Under the pieces are notes generated by a model. That model was not told where the DNA came from and made no database searches. It saw only the letters and a program-made list of their open reading frames with translations. Shown piece after piece: positions 1 through 9,801 of a stretch of DNA of 64,000 nt; within the stretch, counting starts at the first letter, position 1, and each line of letters begins with the position of its first letter. The DNA is from Colocasia esculenta. Taxonomy: Eukaryota; Streptophyta; Magnoliopsida; Alismatales; Araceae. The position numbers and the translations under genes were made by a program. Where the stretch lies: the NCBI GenBank assembly GCA_014218235.1, contig CM024766.1, positions 48,635,359-48,699,358 on the forward strand, written 5' to 3'.

Positions 1-1162
1 TTTCTATGTTTAACATTGAAATCTTTGAAAACTTCAAAATGTTAAATTACAGTTGCAGAACTTAATGTATCAAGTGAGAATTGCATTTTATCTAATGCTG
101 AAATTTTCATGAAAAATGGTCACTCTCGTTAGATTTTAAAACATTTGGGCTTCATTGTTTTAAAAGTCTTCTTGATATAGAAAAATATTCAAGAATTTTC
201 ATAGATAAAATATTTCTTGATGACAGAACAATGACTAGGCTCTGAGAAACTGCAACTCCTGATAAAATCAGTTGAAGAAATTGTATGTCATGATGAGCTA
301 GTTAATTCTGTTCAGGGTTAGTAAAAATTTCTGTTTGTGCTTACTGAGTAACTGGGATTCCTGTGTCTAACCAACATGTATCCTCACATGAAAAGTTGCA
401 CACAACCCTTGAAACAAGATGATTACCCTACTTGAGTAATCAGAAGCTCTGGTGTGTGAAATGCATGGGTTCTTGCATGAAAAAGAAAGGGAAAATCTGA
501 TTGTTCATCATTTTATAAAAATGCAGATAATGAGTCTAATTGAAGTTCAAAAGTCTGAAAATTTCAAGCTAGATGTTTTAACTCAATGTATCTTGGTTTG
601 TTTTTCATCTATCTAAGGTTATCATTTTACATGGTTTGAGTAAGATTTTATAAGATTGCAAATTTTCACCTGAAGGATTCTTTTCTCTTATGTTATTTTT
701 TTCTTATGAGTCTTTCAGTATTTTTAATGGTTAAGCTAGAGTTTATAACTTTCAAACCATTAATTTCACAAAAATGAGTATAAGGTGAGCGAAGAGCATA
801 AACTTTTTAACATTTTCAAGATTACCCAAAAATACAGTTAATCATGGTGTTTTTGCTCATTTCTCAAATGTTATTCAAACATCTTCATGAATTCTACTTC
901 ATAGAGTCGACACTCTTCTTGATAGAGTCAACTCTACTCATTCATTCTCGTCTTTAGAACACGATATCTTTCTTTGTTCTGCAGGAACAGTGTATGGCCT
1001 AGGGCAGGTCGACGCTTGAAGCATCGTGTCTCTTCGAAAACTCAACTCTAAAGCCCGTTTGGCCTCGCTTTGATCACAACTGCCTTCATCTTCTTCATCT
1101 GTTCTAAAAACTCTCTTTCTGCGTCTGCAACTCTCGCTCTTCGATTCACCGATTCTCTATCA
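1..1162 (+). other. Internal spacer of element E between pol and ORF3
   Basis: AT-rich sequence with no long reading frame. In element S the pol stop and the ORF3 start are 2.0 kb apart, so the pol end of E should lie just left of the window. Near 345-405 there is an ACTGAGTAACTGGG motif followed by a TATCCTCAC-ATGAAAAG block, which recurs in the same spacer of element S near 44260-44310. GTCGAC palindromes occur near 906 and 1008. Confidence 0.6.
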
Positions 1163-3328
1163 ATGGCTCCTAAAATGCAAGCCCATCAAGGAGGAAAGTA
1201 GAAGGAGTCAGCGCATGCGTTGTCTGAATGGCGCACATAGGCGAGGAATGATCCTGATAAGGGCAAAGAGCCTCTGGACAAGAAGCCCTCTATTTCGTCT
1301 TTCTCAAGCTAGCGATATTCTCAACCTCATTCGGACAAGGAAAAGACAAGAATCTCTTGGAAAAATCCCTAATGTCCAGGGCTCGGGTTATTTTTGGAGC
1401 GAATAGAGATCAGAGGAACATGAAGGTTTTTAGTTGAAGGACACCAGTGCTAGTATTTCGGAAAAGTCTTATGAATTTGAAGAGGAACATAGTCAGAATG
1501 ACTAAGATGAGGATGAGGTTGAACCTAAAAAGCGACAAGCGCTGATTCGAGAGGTCAGAATACCAATCAACCATCTGAATCCAATTCTGGGGAAAATGAG
1601 TCAGAGTATGAAGGTTCACAGGCACAAGAAGTAGTTCATCTAACTACTGAAAATAAGCATATTTTGCATCCCAGAACAATTGATGTTCATGATGAAGGTA
1701 TGAATACTGTTTTTCAAGAAATGCTAGAAATGATAGAATTCCAAGGATGGGCTAATTTTATCAGTGTGCATAGGATTTTTTATCCTATTTTAGTCCAAGA
1801 ATTTTTCAGAAACCTAGTTAGTAAGGAGGATACCCTAGAGTCTAGGGTCAGAGGAGTACCTATTGTACTCACAAATGATGTTGTGAGTCAATTTCTGAAA
1901 TTCCAAATGAGGGCCATAATCCTCAAGATTACAATTTCTGTGCTCATGAGGCCTATACTTTGATGACTGGTTTGCCTCATAATAAAGAGAATATTTTTCA
2001 GACAAGGGTGTCTACATTGAATGCCAATAGATTTCCTCCTGTAAACAGGGTGTTACATCATTGGTGCACTACTATTTTGACCCCTCAAGGAGGAGGAAGA
2101 CACAGGATTACCAGTCTGCAAAGGTTTTTAATGTATTGTTTAATCAGAAGAGAGAAGGTCAACTTATCAACTATCTTTTGTCAGTTGCTTCATGAAGCAA
2201 CTAGACCAGAACTGAGGAAAAGTTTGCCCTATGTTGCACATTTGTCCACCATATTTCAGAAGATGCATGTTCCTTTGGACAATACCAAAGTCCAGAAGAT
2301 TGCAAAGTACCACACTTACGATTTGGTTCATATTGTTAAATTTATGAAGTAGAATTTGGAACCTCAGGTGGTGAGAGAACCTGCTGCACCTCAAAAGATT
2401 GTCAATGAAGATGTTGATGTGGATCAGCCACATCATGACCAACATGAGTAGAGAGCTTAGGATGAAATTGAAGGAGTTCAGTTGGATGAAGTTTTACTTG
2501 TTCCTTCACCCTCTCTTATACCTAGATTTGGTGATCTAGGTGTGGATCAGCCACATTTCTCACCTGCTCATCCCACTTCTCATGAGCCCTTTGTTGCTGA
2601 GTAGGTCCATCCTTCCACCTCTTCTGTTGAAACTCCCATTCCACCACAGCTTCTCCAATTTCTGCAAATCAATTTGTTGTTGTAAATGACTCTATTAGCC
2701 TACTAAATACCAAGATTGATAGACAGTCCTTACAGTTTGAGAGCAGGTTGGAAGAAATTGAGAGAAAGTTTAGTGAGAATATTGACAAACAAAAGCAGAC
2801 TGCTAGATTTACAGCTGTTAGATCAGACACACTCATAATGAAAATTAGGGAAGTCTTCAACACTGCTGCCTACACTCAAGCTGAATTTTTTGATAAAGTA
2901 TAGTCAGTTGAAGAAGCACTGCAAAGAGGATCCGAAAAGCTTAATGATATTCTGGATCTAGTCAAAATAGTCCATCAAATTACTAACATGATGAATATTC
3001 TGAGATACTATCACACAGAGATGTCTCATAATCTCAAACTTGTGAGACATGAGTTTAACCAAGTTTGGAAGCTTCATGATGTGACTAACACAGCTGAGAG
3101 CAATCAAGCAACTTCCTCTACAGTTGTCCCTCCAATGCCTTATGGAGTTCATAATATTCCAGTTGTCCTAGATACTCATTTGACAATCTGCATGATTTTT
3201 TGAACACAAGGTTCAATGCTGTTCAGTTCTATTTTTGGGACAATTATGATGATCTAGAGGTCAAGCTGTCAAGAATTGAAAGTAGACTCCTTCAGCAGTT
3301 ACCATCACCACCTCCTTCAGCTCAGTGA
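1163..3328 (+). pseudogene. ORF3 of element E, decayed
   Basis: Remnant of the extra reading frame downstream of pol. The start ATG-GCT-CCT at 1163 matches the ORF3 start of element S, but a stop follows after 12 codons. Recognisable blocks are a first domain at about 1660-1915 (GWANFISVHRIFYPILVQEF, then VRGVPIVLTNDVVSQFL) and a second at 1960-2352 (LNANRFPPVNRVLHH ... LPYVAHLSTIF), both aligning with S ORF3. An acidic/proline linker follows, then a predicted coiled coil from about 2680 to 3300, ending at TGA 3326-3328. Many stops and frame changes make it non-functional. The two N-terminal blocks resemble the plant-specific 'putative plant transposon protein' domain; its function is unknown. 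Confidence 0.75.
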
Positions 3329-3611
3329 TTCTCCTCTTTTTGATTATGTCAAAGGTGGAGAGCATCATAGATGTTTGTGTTTTTTGTACTTTGCTGCTTT
3401 GTTTCTTGTAAATTCACTCTTATCAGTAATGAAATCATCAAAGTGTGTTTGTGTGCAATGCTCCTGTGTGAACTTGTATAGATGGCTTGTATAAACTTGT
3501 GTAGATGGCTTGTGTACTTGTGTTGATGGTTTGTGTGGACTATGTTTTTGCATAATTACATGTTTATACATGGATTTCATCTAACAGTCCAAACTTCTAT
3601 GATTAAATGTT

Positions 3612-3659
3612 GCCATCATCAAAAAGAGGGAGATTGTTGTATCCCTGGTTTTGATGATG
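3612..3659 (+). promoter_or_regulatory. Polypurine tract of element E inside an inverted repeat
   Basis: The purine run AAAAAGAGGGAGA ends against the LTR start TGTTG at 3635 and would prime plus-strand DNA synthesis. It is flanked by a perfect 11-bp inverted repeat, CATCATCAAAA at 3614-3624 and TTTTGATGATG at 3649-3659, which places the priming site in a short loop. Related inverted repeats occur at the same place in A, B, F and S. Confidence 0.8.
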
Positions 3660-3767
3660 TCATAAATGTCTAACACAAGTTATTTATATCACAGGAACAT
3701 TCATAAAGATAAAGTCAACTCATTTGCATCAACGGAAGAGTTACTAAAGTTCAGTGATGTTCATAAG

Positions 3768-4114
3768 GTCGACTCTACACAGAGGTTAGGTCGACACTTA
3801 ATGAGGTTTCAGTAGCGCTGATATTCAAAGTATTAGATGAGGTCGACACTACTCGAAGAATAGGTCAACTCTAGTTGGTTTTCTGGCTAGCGTTGAAGGG
3901 GATGAATCAGATAAGGTCGACAACAGATGTGGATTAGGTCGACACTAGTCAAATTTCTTGTGAGCATTTGAAGATAAGTGCTGGCTGAGGTCGACTCCAT
4001 TTGAGGATGAGGTCGACTCTACATGACTACCAAGTCGACTCTACTAGAGATTTTACACTGATCCAAGTTTAGTCTCATGGATATGCGTTGACTCTATAAT
4101 CTGGATGCGTCGAC
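3768..4114 (+). repeat. Cluster of GTCGAC palindromes in the LTR of E
   Basis: About eight exact GTCGAC sites plus near-copies, mostly as AGGTCGACTC or AGGTCGACAC, lie within 350 bp just upstream of TATA-like boxes. The position fits the U3 control region. Spacing is irregular (roughly 20-50 bp), so this looks like a motif cluster rather than a simple tandem repeat. Confidence 0.75.
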
Positions 4115-4137
4115 TCTATACACTTATTCTATAGAGA

Positions 4138-4145
4138 TATAAAGG
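4138..4145 (+). promoter_or_regulatory. Candidate TATA box in the LTR of E
   Basis: TATAAAGG lies 24 bp after the last GTCGAC site, the place where the U3 promoter is expected. Further TATAAAGAG-like boxes occur near 4389 and 4412, so which one is used cannot be decided. Confidence 0.4.
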
Positions 4146-4807
4146 ATCTGCCAGCACATAAGTGATGGGCACGTGACCCAAGGTCAAATGATTGGGACTT
4201 CAGGTACACCTCACATGGTTCTGGAAGATACCATCTTTTGGCGGCAAAAGCATCTCCTAAGATTTTGGGATTCTGTTGAGGGGCCCACTGAAAAGATTCT
4301 GTGAATCAGATCAAAAGGTGGTGTCACCCTCTACAGTGGGGCAATTGTGCACAGAGAAAAAGCACAGTGATATGAGAGCGCGAAAAGTATAAAGAGCAAG
4401 AGCTTGAGTTTATAAAGAGTAGCCGACTTCAAAACAGTCATTTAATCAAGAGGAGAGGTCACTGGATCGTGCTTTCTTCCAATATGAAGACCTGCTGCTG
4501 ATCAACTAGAACAGAGGATCAGAATTCATCTCAAATTCAGAGGAAATTGATCTGTGTGCTGCAACCAGAAGATGAATTTGATGAACTCAAGCATGAAGAA
4601 GCTGCAATTGGAGCTCAAGGAGTCTTCTGACCAGATCTAACTCCAGAGGAGAGCGTTTGATATTTCTGCACTTTTTTGGACTTCTATTTAGTTTGTTTTT
4701 CTCAATTTCTTCAATACATCACTCTGATTGGTTGTCTACTTCGATTGGAGTAGATGGATTTGATCCTACACATGTTGTGTTAGGATTGTGAGATTTGGGA
4801 CAAATCT

Positions 4808-4905
4808 TGAAGCTGTGAATCAACGGGTTGTTAAGCTGTGAATCAGCGGGTTGTTGAAGTGTGTATCAGCGATCTGTAGAAGCTGTGAATCAGCGACTGT
4901 GTGAG
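4808..4905 (+). repeat. Short tandem repeat at the end of the proximal LTR of E
   Basis: About four imperfect units of 20-30 bp containing AAGCTGTGAATCAGCG and GGGTTGTT. Element A inserted just beyond the last unit. Confidence 0.65.
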
Positions 4906-4907
4906 AG

Positions 4908-4912
4908 TCTCA
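4908..4912. repeat. Target site duplication of element A, left copy
   Basis: TCTCA immediately before the LTR start at 4913. The same five bases follow the other end of A at 51031-51035. Five bases is the usual copia duplication length. Confidence 0.9.
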
Positions 4913-5090
4913 TGTTGCCCAATAGCAAGCCCAGAGGGGGGGGGGTGAATGGATTGCTGAAATTTTCTTATAGAATATTCCTGTAAATAAAAATGCTTGA
5001 TAGAAGACACTAAGTTCGATGGTTAGAGTTAGTGTTTGAATAAAGACAAAGAGAACAATCACATAGACAACAGGAAATTTTATCATGGTT

Positions 5091-5320
5091 CGGATCTCCT
5101 ATCACAAGGAGTCCTACGTCCAGTCCCCAAGCAACACCTTGGGATTTCACTAAGCAAGGGTACAGTCCCCCTTAAGGAAACTTACACATCCAGCAATAGT
5201 TGGCCTTCTCTTCTTTACTCGAAGAAGAACTAAAGCACCTGATGCAACAGGTCTACCTTCTTGCCGAAGGGAACAACCACCCAGTCAAGTAGGTCTTCTC
5301 TTCACACCCGAAGAGGAACA
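5091..5320 (-). other. Hairpin block in the LTR leader of A
   Basis: In element sense a row of short hairpins followed by AAGACC (5320-5190) precedes two closely spaced hairpins. Hairpin 1 has stem CCAAG/CTTGG (5127-5142) and hairpin 2 has stem CTCCT/AGGAG (5096-5111), followed by CCGAACC. The same order is found in the LTRs of B, D, F and H with different but still paired stems, which argues for selection on structure. Confidence 0.7.
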
Positions 5321-6182
5321 CTCAGAGAAAATGAGTAAGAAGTGGATGGCCCCTAGACCAAGCTTATACAAACTGCTTGATCTGAGGCAACGTCTGAGAG
5401 ATAGAATATCGACAAGGAACTCTCTCTCAGATCTACTCAGGCTCTCAAAGGCTAAGCAATTTGCTGTGGAGAGCTAAGAGCTACAAATGTTTGAATGGAT
5501 AAGAGAGCTCTTCTTTCCTCCTAAGATCTTCAGAATGCAAGGTTGAAAAGTTCTCGGGGAAGAGATATCTTGCATGGAGTCACCAGTCTTCTATTTATCT
5601 TCATTGAAAGATTTTTACCTTTGAAGTATCAGTTGTCTCACATCTTCATGCACGTTGGAGTGTTGGTCCGAAGTGTGGAGCAAAAGAACCTGTAGCCATT
5701 AATGCTAGGGTAGACATTCACACTTAAAGGAAGATTGTTTGAATCTCTTCTAGCTTCTGTCAGGCTGACAGGTCCAACTTGGCAACATGCGCTTCTACCG
5801 GAAACCCTGCACACAATAAATGCTGACACATAGACAGCTTATCTTTGTCTAAATTACTAGTCAACATTAGTAGTCGTGCTATATGAAGATACACCATAAA
5901 GGAAATGTCGTTCTGTCATCATATAAAGCGTGACTTTATGTGACAAGAGTAAGATAAGCAAAGATATATTGTGCAGAGACATTGTTCCATCACAATAAAT
6001 GTTGAAGACCACAGGATACAGCATGATACGCGGGAAGACTTGAAGTCCACAGAGATTTGAAAATATATTTGAATATCATGTGAAAAATATCTTAAAAGGA
6101 ATTTAAATAAGAATATTCAACAACTATCTAAAACATAATCGTTAATAATAGAGAGTTGATGTTTGGAGAAGGCTGTGTGCAG

Positions 6183-6845
6183 AGAGAGTCGATGTTGATA
6201 TGAAATCGATGATATAATCATAATCCATGTATGAATGTAATGAAATAGATGTACTGTACAAAGTCGTTGTTTAACTGAAGTCGTTGTATAGATGAAATCA
6301 TTATTTAACTGAAATCGATGTTCAAGTAAAGTCGTTGATTCACATGAAGTCGTTGTTTCTTATGAAATCAATGTTCTATGAAATCAATGTTTAAATGAAA
6401 TTTTTGTAGAAAAAAAGTCGTTGTTTCAACGAAATCGATGTTTAAGTAAAAACAAAGTCGATGTAGCAATGAAATCGATGTTTAAGTTAAACGAGGTCGA
6501 TGTAGCAATGAAATCGATGTTTAAGTAAAACAAAGTCGATGTAGCAACGAAATCGATGTTTAAGTGAAACGAAGTCGATGTAGCAACAAAATCAATGTTC
6601 TACTGAGGAAATCGTTGTTTAAGTGAAGTCGATGTATAAACGAAGCCAATGTTTCGAAATCGATGTTTTACTGAGGAAATCATTGTTTAAGTGAAGTTGA
6701 TGTAGAACCAAAATCGATGTTCCGAGTATGAAGTCGATACTTAAGTGAAATCGATGTTTTCTATGAAATTGATGTTCTACTAAGGAAGTCGTTGTTTAAG
6801 TGAAGTAGAATTGTCCTGAGCTTTTACAAAGAAGTCGATGTATAC
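6183..6845 (-). repeat. CATCGATTT motif array in the LTR of A
   Basis: Dozens of irregular 18-30 bp units carrying AAATCGATG or AAGTCGTTG on the plus strand, that is CATCGATTT or CAACGACTT in element sense. The core ATCGAT is palindromic. The array begins roughly 190 bp into the U3 side of the LTR. Arrays with the same core sit at comparable positions in the LTRs of B, D, F and H. Confidence 0.85.
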
Positions 6846-6965
6846 TTAAACAAAATATGTGCAATAAGTTTCAAATGACAGTGAGTGTAGACAACTTATA
6901 GATTTTGTTTGAATTACTGCCTGTGGATAAACTTCAGAAAATGTTGTTAGATAATACTTTTTACG

Positions 6966-7058
6966 ATTTTGTTAATCACCAAAAATATATATAATTAATA
7001 ATAAATTATATGGAGATGGACTGATCATCAATCTCCCCCTTTTTGGTGATAACAAAAC
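6966..7058 (-). promoter_or_regulatory. Polypurine tract of A bracketed by an inverted repeat
   Basis: In element sense AAAAAGGGGGAGAT (plus 7031-7045) ends at the 3' LTR start. Arms at 6966-6985 and 7040-7058 are complementary over about 17 bases with one extra A (TTTTGTTATCACCAAAAA against TTTTTGGTGATTAACAAAA). One arm lies inside the LTR and the other is internal, so only the 3' junction can fold. Confidence 0.8.
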
Positions 7059-7130
7059 ATAAAGAATTGCATACATATAAAAACTAAAATAAATTTGTGG
7101 AAAATTTTAAAGTATGTATTTCATAACATT

Positions 7131-7150
7131 TTCTCCCCCTTTTTGTCATT
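7131..7150 (-). promoter_or_regulatory. Second polypurine tract of A
   Basis: AATGACAAAAAGGGGGAGAA in element sense, about 100 bp upstream of the LTR-adjacent tract. Repeated polypurine tracts are a known Sirevirus feature. Confidence 0.7.
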
Positions 7151-7224
7151 AAGCAAAAAGAAATAGATAAGCAGAGAATGAAGTAGAAAGAGAAAAAGAT
7201 AAATGGGAGCCAAGGAGGGAAATG

Positions 7225-9434
7225 TTATTCATTAGTGGGGGCAGACATGTAGAAGGCAGGTGACAGACTGGAAGTATGGCGAGTAATAAGCTGCCAAGCT
7301 TTGTCTTCCTGCTCTTCAAAAAGATCTCTAAAGACACCCCAACTAATATTATATGATGGCCCTATCTCTGTACTTAGTCTCTTGATGTGGAGTAGTCTCT
7401 GCTCTTCAATGAAATGAGTATACTCCTGATTGCTAAGAGATGACTTGTAGGGATCAGCAGTTCCAAAACTAGCATGTTGAAGGAATTTGTCAATGGAGAG
7501 AGGGTAGTGAAGGAAGTAGGTGGAGAGGAAGGGGCTGGAGTCTGAAGATTAGGAGGGTCAGAAGGCCCTGGGGGCACAATACCTTCCTCAACTGAAACTT
7601 GAGGCCCGGTTGGCCGTGCCACTGACTCCACTGGCACTGATGGCCCTGCTGCAATATCTTCAACCACTGATGGCCCTGATGGCCCTGACTCTTCAACAAA
7701 TGGACCTGATGGCCCAAATTCTCTATAGATGGCCCTGGTGGCCCTGATTCCTTAAAAGATGGCCTAGATGGCTTTGCAACTGACTCCACTGGTTCAGAAG
7801 GTCCTGATGGCCCTGCACATTCCTATGGTACTGACTGAGTTGGAGCAGGAAGGGCTGGAGTTGTTAAGTGCACCCTCACAAAATCTGGCAAGTCTGCCAT
7901 CAACTTCTTCAAGCTGCCCAGCTTAGATCTCATCTCCTGGAGCTCAATTTGACTGCTCCAATTTCTTTGGCTTCTGTGCTCTGGCTGAGAAATATGGAAG
8001 TGACATTCGACTGCAAAGAGCACAAGATCTCTCCTTGAGCATTCAGTCTAGCAATGACTGTCTCCAAATGCATATGTATCTTCTTCTTCCTGGATCTATA
8101 GTGCCTTTCTGGTGAGCAAGGGAATTCCTGTGGCAACACCCTTATCTTTTGCTCCTGAGCCTGCAGCTAGCTCATCATCCTCATTTGAAGTGTCTTCAAC
8201 CAGACCTTCTTGAAACTAGTCTGCAGAGGCAGTAGCAGTAGGCTCCCCCTGAATATCTGGCTCCCCTTGAGCAAGAGCATCTTCCACTTGAACATCCTCA
8301 ATGTGGCCTAGAGCCACAACATCTGGAATTGTGTCTACATGGCTTTCCTCCATAGCAATTTCCACTTCAGGAGTACTGGGGGTTTCCTCAATCTGAATAT
8401 CTTCATGCTCCCCCTCAGCGTGAGCAGCACCTTCAGCAACAGATTCTTCAATAATAGCAGGTGCAGGGACTATAGGAGGGATCACTTCTTCAGTAATTTC
8501 CCCAATAGGCACAATAGATTCTGGTTCAATATCTTCAATCCTCCTTTCAGGAGCAGGAGGCTCTTCTTCTCTGACAACAGCTTCTTCCTCTTGAACGTGT
8601 GGAGCTTCAGAAGCGTCTCTAATGATGGCTTCTCCTTCTGCCACCGAGGTCTTGGTCCATATATTTCTTACCAGTGAAAAGCCACTCTTCTTCAAATTTC
8701 TAGACCGTATGGGCTGACCGATCTTCTCCATTAATTCTCCCTTCAAATCAATCTCAAGGTGACTAAAAATCCTTGTAAGCAAGTGGGCATAGGGCAGGGA
8801 TATTGCCAACTTGTTCTTCCTGTCCCAGATGACTTCAGCATTAGACATCATTCTTTTAATAATAATCTGAGCCATATTGATATCTTGTTTCTGCATGGCC
8901 CAGAACATCATATCGGCATCACCTTTAGTTCATGATGAAAAGATAGCACTCCTCGGCACCAAAATCTGACAAACTATGAAATGCAATATTCTATTGAAGG
9001 ATCTTCCCATCCTTCAGTTTATACTCTGTTCCAATAGTAACTAGCCCCTTAACATGCATATCTACTAAATCCACTAGACTGTGTCGTACAACAGATACTC
9101 CAAACAACCTCTCCAGCAGGTCATGAGTGATATGTATTGATTTACCTTTGACCATGGAGGTGAGAGACCCATCTTCCTCTGACATCAAATAGCTGTAGAA
9201 TGCCTTCGCCAGGTGCGGATAGCTTGGTTCTAAAACTGTGCAGATTCCCATCCACTTCAGCCTCTGAAGAGCTTCGACCACACTGTGCATACCATGCTTC
9301 TCCAGATCTTCTAGGTCCACTGCCTTGTTCCCACAAAGCTTGATCTTCACTGCTGATTAATGCTCCAGTTGATCTGTCGTGAGGAAGGCGGTGTTGTAGC
9401 CACTGACACTATCGGAACTCCCAGAAGCGGCCAT
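7225..9434 (-). pseudogene. ORF3 of element A, decayed
   Basis: Extra reading frame downstream of pol, from ATG at 9434 to a stop at 7225-7227, about 735 codons if open. N-terminal block at 9350-8990 (LCGNKAVDLEDLEKHGMHSV, LVDLVDMHVKGL) and second block at 8911-8700 (LPYAHLLTRIFSHLEIDL) match element B and, more weakly, E and S. A Glu/Pro/Ala-rich acidic linker (8690-8216), a basic coiled-coil block near 8130-7930, GPxGP-type repeats (about 7820-7580) and a C-terminal block near 7490-7270 ending in LFEEQED follow. At least one early stop (codon 23) and several frame changes break it. I see no clear signal peptide or membrane span, so 'envelope' describes position only. Confidence 0.75.
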
Positions 9435-9801
9435 GGAATCGAGCAAGGGAGGGTTCTGGAGGATCGTGGGAGAAGAAGGAACAGAACCCCTCAAGAAATT
9501 TGAGCGGGAAGTGAGAGTTTGTTCGAAAGCATAGAGAGGGGTGCCGGAGTCGATGAGGGTTTTACAGGCTTTCTAGTTGAAAGAGATAAGATAGAGAGAG
9601 AGCGAATCGGTGAGGGAAGGATGTCGGTTGTAATGGAAGGGCATAAAGGCACTTTTTGAAACAGCAGAGCAATAAATGCAGATAACGACAAAATAGGAGA
9701 AGATACCGCAAAAAGTAATGGATTTACTAAAATCTAGTGGGGAAGGATAATTCTTATTCTAAAATTTATTATTACTTTTTAGTTACGCATAGATGTATCT
9801 G

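Larger units (their letters stand above)
1..4912 (+). mobile_element. Element E, 3' portion of a Sirevirus-type copia retrotransposon
   Basis: This is the right-hand part of a plus-strand LTR element whose gag and pol lie outside the window. Seen in order are a non-coding internal spacer, a decayed ORF3, a polypurine tract and a 3' LTR starting TGTTG at 3635. The LTR is cut at 4912 by element A and resumes at 51036. Assignment to the Sirevirus type rests on ORF3 homology to element S and on the same order of parts. It is the outermost and so the oldest layer of the nest. Confidence 0.85.
3635..4912 (+). repeat. 3' LTR of element E, proximal part
   Basis: Starts TGTTG directly after the polypurine tract. 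It contains a cluster of GTCGAC palindromes, TATA-like boxes and an AAGCTGTGAATCAGC tandem repeat, and breaks off at the TCTCA duplicated by element A. With the distal part (51036-51266) the LTR is about 1.5 kb. The 5' partner is outside the window, so its age cannot be read. Confidence 0.85.
4913..7030 (-). repeat. 3' LTR of element A, complete
   Basis: 2118 bp, from TGTTGCCC at 4913 to TGATCATCA at 7030 on the plus strand. In element sense it starts TGATGATCAG and ends GGGCAACA. The partner LTR at 14706-15370 plus 50567-51030 matches closely over both its segments, which identifies them as one pair. It contains a hairpin block (5091-5320) and a CATCGATTT motif array (6183-6845), plus a run of about ten G near 4935. 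Confidence 0.93.
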
